Positions 53,801-60,325 of a stretch of 64,000 nucleotides of DNA are shown piece after piece. Positions within the stretch are counted from its first letter, which is position 1; every line of letters begins with the position of its first letter. The translations under genes were made by a program, and so were the position numbers. The DNA is taken from the NCBI RefSeq assembly GCF_012027725.1, contig NZ_SJOU01000010.1, positions 1 through 64,000 of the forward strand. Reading direction: 5' to 3'. This DNA comes from Olsenella sp. SW781. Its GTDB lineage: Bacteria; Actinomycetota; Coriobacteriia; Coriobacteriales; Atopobiaceae. The notes below the pieces were generated by a model. It saw only the letters and a list, made by a program, of their open reading frames with translations. It was not told the DNA's origin and ran no database searches.

Positions 53801-55589
53801 CGCCAACTTTACTCGTCGAGTCAACACCGACATCCGCGGAAAAAGTAATCACAACCGGCACCACCACGACAGTTTGCCACTCCCATTTGCCGGTCGCATG
53901 CATGCCGACAGAAATCTTCCCTCGGCTGATCTGGATACCATCCTCTACAATCGTACCCTCGGCAAAACCCCAGATACTCATTTTGGGCTCGACAGCCCCA
54001 CTGAGAACCGTCGCGTTATATGCCACGGCGAGGTCAAGGCCTCGAAGCCCTTTCGCAATGTTTCTGTTCTGGGTCTCCACGAACTTCTTGAAAGTTGTCC
54101 ATCCACCGCCGTCAATCAGCTCGTCCATGTCATCAACGCCGATGCCGATGCGCCACTGGTTACCTTCGCGCCTGAACTCCACCGGCACCATACCGTAGTC
54201 GAGAGACACGTCCGTGCCGCCGAGGAGCGGGACGTCCTTCGGCACCGTGAGCTCGAGGCCGCCCTCGAGCTTGAAGTCGGTTTCCTCGGTGTCCTCTGGC
54301 TTGCTCTCGACGATGACTGCCCCGCCCGACTCGGGACCGGGGTCGGGGGTGTGGCCGGTACTGACAGCGCCAAACCCGGGCACCCTCCCAGGCACAACCC
54401 TCTCTTCAACGGTTGAAGTGGCCCGTCCTAACTTACCCGCATAGTTACTTCCCCACGTCCAGAGAGAGCCGTCCTCCGATATAGCAGCAGAATGGTTGCC
54501 ACCCAATGAGACAGAGGCAACGCCATCCATAATCTTTACGAGTTCGTAGCGATTGTTTGTCGTTCCGTCCCCGAGCTGACCATTGTCGTTTACGCCTTGA
54601 GTCCAGAGAGAACCGTCCTTCAGAACCACTGCGGTAAACGAGGCATCACGATTGTCACTGAACGTATCTCCGCAAGATACATCGATGACATCATCCGCGA
54701 CCTTAACGGGCGTCGTCTGGTCTTCTCCATAAGGATCGCTATTGCCAAAATGGCCGTATCTAGGCGCACCCCACATCCATAGAGACCCGTCACCCTTTAT
54801 TGCCGCTGTATGAAAGAAGCCCAAAGAAACAGACTCCACATTGTCTGTAACCCACACAGGCGCATCATGGTTTACTGACGTACCATCGCCGAGCTGGCCA
54901 TGATAGCCATCTCCCCACATCCAGAGTGAACCGTCACGTTGGATTGCGGCGGCAAAGCCGCTCTCTCCACCACGACTAAATGAGACCTCAGCAACGTTGT
55001 CCATTATTTTTGTTGCGGTAGAGCAAGACCCATCTGGCCCGTTCCCAAGTAAGCCGAATATGTCACTTCCCCACGTATAAAGCGAACCATCGGCAGTGAC
55101 AGCACCGCCCGCATGTCCTCCAAGACCAACGGAAATGACATTATCCATAACCTTCGTAGGCACGCTACAATACCATTCATCTGTAGTGTAGCCGAGCTGA
55201 TTGGTTGTATTGTATCCCCACGTCCAGAGGGAGCCGTCCTCGGTAATCGCAGCAGAGCTGGAGGAACTAAGAGCGATGTACTTAACGTTTTCCATTATCT
55301 TTGTCGGTTGTTGACAATCTTCGGTTGTTCCGTTACCGAGCTTGCCACCGTAGTTTTCGCCCCACGTCCAGAGGGAGCCGTCCTCGGTAATCGCAGCAGA
55401 GAAATCACCACCCAGCTCTACCTGCGTCACCCGCAGCCCCTCAATCTCGCGTGGGACCGCCGCGACCTCCTCGGCTCGGCCCACCGTCGCGATGCCAAGG
55501 CACGCGAGGATCGCGACGGCCACGAGCGAAAGCGTAATCCCGACCCTCGCCACGATCGCCAACCGTGAGACGTTTCTCTTCTTGCCCAT
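50853..55589 (-). CDS. Giant secreted RCC1-propeller/DUF5648 protein, copy 2
   Basis: 1578 residues with the same layout as 34141-38835: signal peptide (about 1-34), seven RCC1 blades (about 45-415), beta-rich middle, CARDB-like and Big_3-like units, DUF5648 module (about 1437-1578). The blades are strongly divergent from copy 1 and from each other (for example [20 protein letters not shown] and SFTAVVLKDGSLWTQG), while the following 1,028 codons are the same. The last two DUF5648 units differ again in the DNA. So the two proteins share a constant core flanked by variable ends. ATG at 55589; upstream leader similar to copy 1. Confidence 0.87.
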   Translation of the reverse strand: MGKKRNVSRLAIVARVGITLSLVAVAILACLGIATVGRAEEVAAVPREIEGLRVTQVELGGDFSAAITEDGSLWTWGENYGGKLGNGTTEDCQQPTKIMENVKYIALSSSSSAAITEDGSLWTWGYNTTNQLGYTTDEWYCSVPTKVMDNVISVGLGGHAGGAVTADGSLYTWGSDIFGLLGNGPDGSCSTATKIMDNVAEVSFSRGGESGFAAAIQRDGSLWMWGDGYHGQLGDGTSVNHDAPVWVTDNVESVSLGFFHTAAIKGDGSLWMWGAPRYGHFGNSDPYGEDQTTPVKVADDVIDVSCGDTFSDNRDASFTAVVLKDGSLWTQGVNDNGQLGDGTTNNRYELVKIMDGVASVSLGGNHSAAISEDGSLWTWGSNYAGKLGRATSTVEERVVPGRVPGFGAVSTGHTPDPGPESGGAVIVESKPEDTEETDFKLEGGLELTVPKDVPLLGGTDVSLDYGMVPVEFRREGNQWRIGIGVDDMDELIDGGGWTTFKKFVETQNRNIAKGLRGLDLAVAYNATVLSGAVEPKMSIWGFAEGTIVEDGIQISRGKISVGMHATGKWEWQTVVVVPVVITFSADVGVDSTSKVGVDLDEASVYVDSTIEMTLPDFMLTGGIGVAYVADVSVYGSASNIVTLERGLRGNRSATLSGELGARARFLCFEYEKALLDGDWKYYDSARRGRSAVGGAGAAGSSGGWFGVERDIAGAWTSGRATSRSLAPSGGASSPGGSLLQLQPNVYDGAEPRMLETESGVRAIVYTLDQEGMPDAHSTTPYVSVYDEAAGTWREPVPLLGEGAVGYDASCCVVGDTVWVAQVEPGAPLTDAQLALPVEEQLGIVASGSSVVLRAAEVSADGSVVPVGEPVVLSGPGAGGLMPSVEACELADGSEGLVVAWVENPACDPLGMSGENTVRSVAYAADGGSLAERASSSTGRDVPVTEVAAGSLGGSVAVAFVEDADGDLSTTSDRTLRALDAGSGDALGLTGSGASGLRFARIGADDCLAWYDAAAGSVLYGASADAGSGEVLASGDSISADFSIVGGGEGQLLLTCEARDEEGGSDLVARRLDPGGSGGVTASGPVTLTEEPGYVSDATGLSDGDGWDVVLLRSDVTIGGEGAAPDGEGQVSQVANLCVLDVDEAASPEVTSAELSLYGGEGGDVPTVRVEVKNDGLSATSAGTVSVSLGGGQVASLDVPAMGAGESRTLDVPAPSIVGGVAAGDEARVSLGVAGSATSSATVEAGLVDLVLEAEGGPDGVSYEVGNDGTAPSRAILEVREGDVSGTLLSTIDLGTVVPGAAVSGSLGADEVVSWGAGSVCLVAAPADVEDACESDNSVFVYASDEGALGAPLERVRVSLPDASFEAGEPLDLSGMEVTAVLEDGTEVASSSYETNASEIDTSTPGEAELVVTCRYAERTATVAVPIEIVGEPDPEPDPVPSTRDMYRLYNRWTGEHFYTASAEERDGLIAVGWTDEGLGWVAPATGDPVYRLYNPYVTGGDHHYTLSATERDELVAAGWEYEGVGWMSAPASAGVPLWRQYNPYAATGTHNYTTSRDENDHLVSVGWREEGVGWYGVG
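51154..54237 (-). repeat. 3.08-kb identical block, copy 2
   Basis: Partner of 34439-37522 (offset 16,715 bp). Flanked at both ends by sequence that is homologous but diverged, a pattern of gene conversion and not of a simple fresh duplication of the whole gene. Confidence 0.85.
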
Positions 55590-55627
55590 GAAGCCCCCAT
55601 AAAACGACGCGGGTTCTGACGCGATGT

Positions 55628-55656
55628 TCTGTAAATTTTCAGGTTTCTCGCATCAA
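55628..55656 (-). promoter_or_regulatory. Probable promoter of the giant RCC1 gene, copy 2
   Basis: Leftward TTGATG (55651-55656), 17-bp spacer, TACAGA (55628-55633), within a leader conserved with 38836-38955. The -10 is weak. Confidence 0.4.
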
Positions 55657-55723
55657 CCTGCAAGGCTCCATCGGCGAGAGCCGACCATTCTCTCGGCGAA
55701 CGCCTCCAAGACAGCTACACCCC

Positions 55724-55960
55724 CTACCAGGCCACACTCTCCTCGAGCCAGCTGACGGAGACGAGGTGATCGTTCTCGGCCTTGAAGGCGTATGATTGTG
55801 GGTGCCGGTCATCGCATAGGGGCTGTATGGCGGTAAATAGGAACGCCTCCCCCGCCTGCAGCCGAATACAAGCCCACACCTTTATTCGCCAGCCGTGAGC
55901 GACGAGATTGGCGCGTTCCACAGAGGGGAGCGTGTAGTAGTGGCCTCCCCGCCATTGCAT
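55724..55960 (-). pseudogene. 3' remnant of a DUF5648 gene
   Basis: Pieces GGHYYTLPSVERANLVAHGW and [18 protein letters not shown] are recognisable as the second and third DUF5648 units; between them the frame is shifted (AIQPLCDDRHPQSYAF is an out-of-frame reading of YRQYNPYA...THNYT). The closest relative is 15632-16387 (TLSSVERTSLVAHGW). It lies upstream of the giant RCC1 copy 2, mirroring the remnant at 38913-39160. Confidence 0.75.
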
Positions 55961-56022
55961 GACGTCACTTTGGCTTATTTTCAGACGTCGAAGACAACCC
56001 TCCGCCCAAATTGGACCGACAG

Positions 56023-56051
56023 TTTTTCTCCTCGGAAAGTGAGGAGAAAAA
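56023..56051. terminator. Hairpin with A/T-rich arms
   Basis: Arms TTTTTCTCCTC (56023-56033) and GAGGAGAAAAA (56041-56051) with a 7-nt loop. The T-run on one side and A-run on the other suit a bidirectional terminator, but no intact gene ends nearby, so it may be left from a lost gene. Confidence 0.55.
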
Positions 56052-56353
56052 CCGAAGCAAGCGCTCCGATTCTTAACGCTTGCATGCATCGCCAGAGTCA
56101 ATCATTCTGACCCTCCGGAATACGAAGGGCCCAACAAGGGAAGACGCCTTACTCCAAGCCGCACCTTACCGCTGCACCCGACAGGCGACAACGCACGCCA
56201 TAAGACGTACAGCATAATATTGGACCCACTGATCGGACCTACGAGAGACGTTGTTGATTGCCCTGTCCCCAGTAGGCAGCAGTACCCTGCAGCATTGTTG
56301 CCACTTCAACTACAATCGAAGGCGACTGCGGACTTGCACACGAAGGAGCGGCT
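56052..56353. other. Upstream region of the ornithine-cyclodeaminase-family gene
   Basis: About 300 bp that mark the right border of the surface-protein array. It should hold the rightward promoter of the gene at 56354; AGCATAATATTGG near 56210 is the best -10-like stretch, without a good -35. Nothing else recognised. Confidence 0.35.
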
Positions 56354-57304
56354 GTGAAACTAATTTCCTTTGAGGACATCTCCGGCCTGAACATTCCCTC
56401 TTCCCGGTGCTGTGAATGGGTCGACGAGGCGCTAAAGATCAAAGAGACCTCCGCCCTCCCGAAGAAGATTAGTCTATCCATCGATGGCATGCATAATGTG
56501 TTCTACAACACCATGCCTTCGCTGCTTCCGGATATTAGCCGAGGCTGCGTCAAGCTCGTAACCCGCTACCCAGAACGTGTGCCCGCACTCGACAGCGAGA
56601 TTCTCCTCTATGACCTTGGTACGGGAGAGTGCCTTGCGCTCATGGACGGCGACTGGATCACCACGATGCGCACAGGCGCCGTTGCGGCACACTCCATCAG
56701 GCTTCTCGCCAAGCCGTCCTTCGCGCGCGTGGGCATCATGGGCTTGGGCAACACCGCCCGTGCGACCATGCTCTGCCTGCAGAGCATCTTCAGCGAGCGA
56801 CCGCTCCAGATTGGCCTGCTCGTCTACAAGGACCAGCACCTGAGCTTTGCCGAGAGGTTCAAGGCGTACGACAATCTCTCGTTCAGCTTCTTTGAGAGCG
56901 TCGAGGAGCTCGCCGCATGGTCGGAGGTGTTTGTCTCCTGCGTCACCGCCGCGGACTCGGACTTCTGCTCTCCTGACTGCTTCATGCCCGGCACGCTGCT
57001 CGTTCCGGTGCACACGCGCGGCTTTGCCCAATGTGACCTCGTGTTTGACAAGGTGTTCGCAGATGACATCGCCCACGTGGGCGGCTTCAGGTACTTTGAG
57101 TCGTTCAGGGACAGGCTCGCCGAGGTGGCCGACGTCGTTGCCGGGGACAAGCCGGGACGCGAGTCGGACGCGGAGCGAATCCTCGCCTACAACATTGGCA
57201 TCTCGCTCCATGACACCTACTTTGCAAGCAAGGTCTACGAGCTGGCGGCCGCCAGCTCACCGACAGTCGACCTCTGCAAGCCCTCCGAGAAGATCTGGGT
57301 ATAG
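56354..57304 (+). CDS. Ornithine cyclodeaminase/mu-crystallin family protein
   Basis: 316 residues. The dinucleotide-binding loop RVGIMGLGNTARA is at about 125-137, and the family motif MDGDWITTMRTGAVAAHS at about 97-114 contains the substrate-contacting Arg and Thr. Members are NAD(P)-dependent: ornithine cyclodeaminases, alanine dehydrogenases, ketimine reductases and enzymes of amino-acid-derived metabolites; the exact substrate is not readable. The N-terminal Lys-Lys (PKKISLS) stands where the family has a conserved Lys. Start is a GTG with GAAGGAG upstream. The stop at 57304 directly abuts the stop of the convergent amidohydrolase gene. Confidence 0.82.
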   Translation: MKLISFEDISGLNIPSSRCCEWVDEALKIKETSALPKKISLSIDGMHNVFYNTMPSLLPDISRGCVKLVTRYPERVPALDSEILLYDLGTGECLALMDGDWITTMRTGAVAAHSIRLLAKPSFARVGIMGLGNTARATMLCLQSIFSERPLQIGLLVYKDQHLSFAERFKAYDNLSFSFFESVEELAAWSEVFVSCVTAADSDFCSPDCFMPGTLLVPVHTRGFAQCDLVFDKVFADDIAHVGGFRYFESFRDRLAEVADVVAGDKPGRESDAERILAYNIGISLHDTYFASKVYELAAASSPTVDLCKPSEKIWV

Positions 57305-58879
57305 CTAGCAGTTCCCCTTGCCAAAGACGCCCCTCAGGACCGCCGGGAGCATGCCCTGCTCCTGGCGCCGGTAGGGCCTTCCCCCCAGAATCAGCTGCTC
57401 CACGCTCAGCCGGCCTAGGTCGGACGGGCTCATGTCGTAGGGATTCTCCGAGAGGACCACCATGTCCGCGACCTTACCGACCTCCAGCGAGCCGCGCTGC
57501 GCCTCGTCGAACGTCGTCCAGTACCCGTTGTACGTGCACATGCGCAGCGCCTCGCGTATGGTGAGCGACTGGGCGGGATTGGAGTGGTTGCAGGCCCGCT
57601 CCATCCAGACGATGGGGTCGGGGTCGGTGCAGGGGGCGTCCGAGCCGGCCGAGATCCTGATTCCCCTGTCCCACATCGTTCTGAGCGGGTTGAGCCGACC
57701 AGCTCGATCAGCGCCGAGAATGCGGACGAGATACTCGTCCGGCTCCTGGGGCCAGCCTATGAACGAGGTCTGAACGGGGAACTGGATGCCGTATTCGGCA
57801 CAGATGGCGAGGCCCTCCTCCGTTGGCAGGCAGTCATGGATGATCCCGTGACGATGGTCCTCGCGCGGGAAGTCGTCGAGGGCTGCCTTGAGGCACCTTG
57901 CCGCCTGGTCAAAGGCAGCGTCCCCTATCGCGTGCATCTCTATCTGCAGCCCCGCCCTGTTGGCTGCCTTGCAGAACTCCGCAACCCTCTCGTCCGTGTA
58001 GTACAGGACGCCGCGATCCGTCGTTCCCTCATAGGGCTCCAGCAGTGCGGCATCCGCTGACCCAAAGCAGCCATCCAGGGCGCACGCGAAGCAGCCCCCA
58101 ATGCGAGGAAGACCGCGCTTTCGGGCCACGTCAACATCGAGCGACTGCGGAAAGACCCTGACCTGAAAGCCGTGCTGAGCGCTCCTCGCGAGCCACGTCT
58201 CAAGGGAGATGTCCAGGTCGTTAGCAAAGCCGACGCCACTCACGGTATGGACCATGCCAATGCCCTTGCCGGCGAGATAGTCCATTGCTCTCTGGATGTT
58301 GCGCACCAGCTCGGGGATGGACAGCGACCCGGTGACGTAGTCAGAGACCGCGAAGAACGCCTCTTGGTTCATCTCGCCGGTATCGGGGTGATATCCACGC
58401 AGCCCAGAGACCTTGTCCTCTATGCGCTTGAGCAGCGCAGAGTTGACGATGCAGGCATGCCCGTCGTACTTCACGAGCATGAGGGGGCGATCGGGACACA
58501 CGACATCGAGCTCGGAGCGGGAGACGAGCACACGCTCCTCGACGGAATAGGGCGACGCGCCAAAGGCAATGAGAATCTTGGACGACGACCGACCAGAGAA
58601 ATCACGAACCAACTCAAGAATCTCTGAGTTGGAGCGCGCATCCATGACGTTGAGCCCCGCGTTGAACATGGCAAAGCTCGCCAGATGCTCATGCGTGTCG
58701 ACGAAGCTCGGACAGAGTGCGCAGTCCCCGAGCTCGACCACCTCCGCACCGGCTGCCTCGGAGTAGCTCCTCGGAAGCTCGTCTCCCACAAAGACGATCC
58801 TTCCCTCGCTCTCGACAAGATACCGGGCAACGGCGTCCTCGGCGTTCACCGTCAGAATCGGGCCGTGGTAGATTCTCAT
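57305..58879 (-). CDS. Amidohydrolase (Amidohydro_3/YtcJ-like)
   Basis: 524 residues of the metal-dependent hydrolase superfamily. Metal ligands: HxH in FVDTHEHLA (His63, His65), a likely carbamylated or bridging-site region LVKYDGHACIVNS (about 135-147), MHAIGD (about 318) and GSDAP near 417. The N-terminal MRIYHGPILTVNAEDAVARY and the end GKVADMVVLSENPY form the small beta-sandwich typical of the family. Likely action is hydrolysis of an amide or cyclic amide bond in the cytoplasm. The ATG at 58879 has GGAGG upstream. Third gene of the operon with the permease and the LicA/LicC-like protein. Confidence 0.87.
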   Translation of the reverse strand: MRIYHGPILTVNAEDAVARYLVESEGRIVFVGDELPRSYSEAAGAEVVELGDCALCPSFVDTHEHLASFAMFNAGLNVMDARSNSEILELVRDFSGRSSSKILIAFGASPYSVEERVLVSRSELDVVCPDRPLMLVKYDGHACIVNSALLKRIEDKVSGLRGYHPDTGEMNQEAFFAVSDYVTGSLSIPELVRNIQRAMDYLAGKGIGMVHTVSGVGFANDLDISLETWLARSAQHGFQVRVFPQSLDVDVARKRGLPRIGGCFACALDGCFGSADAALLEPYEGTTDRGVLYYTDERVAEFCKAANRAGLQIEMHAIGDAAFDQAARCLKAALDDFPREDHRHGIIHDCLPTEEGLAICAEYGIQFPVQTSFIGWPQEPDEYLVRILGADRAGRLNPLRTMWDRGIRISAGSDAPCTDPDPIVWMERACNHSNPAQSLTIREALRMCTYNGYWTTFDEAQRGSLEVGKVADMVVLSENPYDMSPSDLGRLSVEQLILGGRPYRRQEQGMLPAVLRGVFGKGNC

Positions 58880-58909
58880 GATGCCTCCAAGCCAGCGCAG
58901 GTCAAGACG

Positions 58910-60316
58910 CTATCTCAGGTCGCTCTCCGCCTCGGCAAGACGAGCAAACTCCTCCTCGGGAGCATTTGCCACAAGATGGAAGCGGGCATAGAGCAGGAAG
59001 TAGGCGGTACCAAGGACAAACATCACCAGAACCGCCACCGCAGCGGCCACGTCGACGAAGAAGGTCGAGCACGTGGCAACGCAGGAGAGCAGCAGGCCGA
59101 GCGTCGTGGTGAAAACGCCGCCCGGGGTCAGATACCCGCGGTCCATCTGGGGCTCCCTCCTCCTCAGGACGATGTGCGACAGGTTCATCAGCGCGTAGCT
59201 CACACACGCGCCAAACACCGCCATGTTGATGAGCGCGTCCCCGTCCTGGACGACCGCCACCAGCACAATCCCAATCACTCCGATGAGCAGCAGGGAGAGC
59301 GCCGGGGTCTTTCGGCTTCCGGTGAGCGCGAGGACGGACGGCAGATACCCCGCGCGCGACAGGGCAAACATCTGGCGGGACCCCGCATAGATGAGCGAGA
59401 AGAACGACGCAACCAGCCCAAAGAGTCCGGCGACGTTAACGAACAGGGCAAACGACGGGTGGTCCGCGTCGTTGAGCGCGTCGACCAGAGGTGCGGTCGA
59501 GGTTCCCATGACCTGCGAGCCGGAACCTCCGGCAGCGAGCAGGAGCACACAGAACCCCGTTATGACGAGGATCCCCATCGCAAAGATGATGGAGCGCGGG
59601 ATATCCCTCCTCGGGTCTCTCGCCTCCTCCGCAGCGAGGGGGACACCCTCGATACCCAGGAAGAACCAGATTCCAAACGGGAGGGCTGCGATGGCGCCCG
59701 CAACACCAAAGGGCAACAGCGTGCTGCCGCCGGCGGCGGGAGCAATGTCGAAGAGGCGATCGACGGAGAACTCTGGAATCATGCCAACGGCAAATACCAG
59801 CAGCGCGACGGCAGCGACCGCGGTGATGGCGAGCATCAGCTTGAGGGCCTCACCCACACCAAAGATGTGGACGGCAATGAAGATCACGTATGCGGCGACC
59901 ACCACGGCGAAATGCGGGACTCCTTCGGGAAGGATTCCCAGCTCAAATACATAGTTTGCGATAAAGGTCGAGATAGCGGCCGGAGCGCAGACATACTCGA
60001 TGAGGACGGCGAGCCCGGTGACAAAGCCGCCGGTCTTTCCCAGCGCCCTTCGGGCGAATCCGTATCCGGCACCGGCAGTGGGCAGGGCACTCGAGAGCTC
60101 CGCTATCCCAAATACCGTGCAGCCATACATGAGCCCCATGGCAACGAACGCTACGCAGAGCCCGAGCCATCCCCCGTTGGCGATTCCGTAGTTCCACCCG
60201 GAGAAGTCACCCGAGATGACGTATGAGACGCCGAGCCCGGTGAGCAGCACCCAGCCGACCGTCCCCTGCTTGAGCGACCTCTTCTCGAAGTACTCCTGCT
60301 GAGCCTCGTTCTTCAT
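58910..60316 (-). CDS. APC-superfamily permease, ethanolamine permease-like
   Basis: 468 residues, twelve probable membrane helices. GLGVSYVISGDFSGWNYGIANGG near the N-terminus (pieces), ELSSALPTAGAGYGFARRALG and AVLIEYVCAPAAIS follow the pattern of the ethanolamine permease branch of the APC superfamily (SGDFxGWN, IEYVxxPAxI). An amino acid or other amino alcohol is possible. It starts 9 bp after the stop of the LicA/LicC-like gene, so the pair is tightly coupled. An amino-alcohol importer next to an amino-alcohol kinase and cytidylyltransferase is a coherent pathway: uptake, phosphorylation, activation. Confidence 0.84.
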   Translation of the reverse strand: MKNEAQQEYFEKRSLKQGTVGWVLLTGLGVSYVISGDFSGWNYGIANGGWLGLCVAFVAMGLMYGCTVFGIAELSSALPTAGAGYGFARRALGKTGGFVTGLAVLIEYVCAPAAISTFIANYVFELGILPEGVPHFAVVVAAYVIFIAVHIFGVGEALKLMLAITAVAAVALLVFAVGMIPEFSVDRLFDIAPAAGGSTLLPFGVAGAIAALPFGIWFFLGIEGVPLAAEEARDPRRDIPRSIIFAMGILVITGFCVLLLAAGGSGSQVMGTSTAPLVDALNDADHPSFALFVNVAGLFGLVASFFSLIYAGSRQMFALSRAGYLPSVLALTGSRKTPALSLLLIGVIGIVLVAVVQDGDALINMAVFGACVSYALMNLSHIVLRRREPQMDRGYLTPGGVFTTTLGLLLSCVATCSTFFVDVAAAVAVLVMFVLGTAYFLLYARFHLVANAPEEEFARLAEAESDLR

Positions 60317-60325
60317 CGTCTCTCC

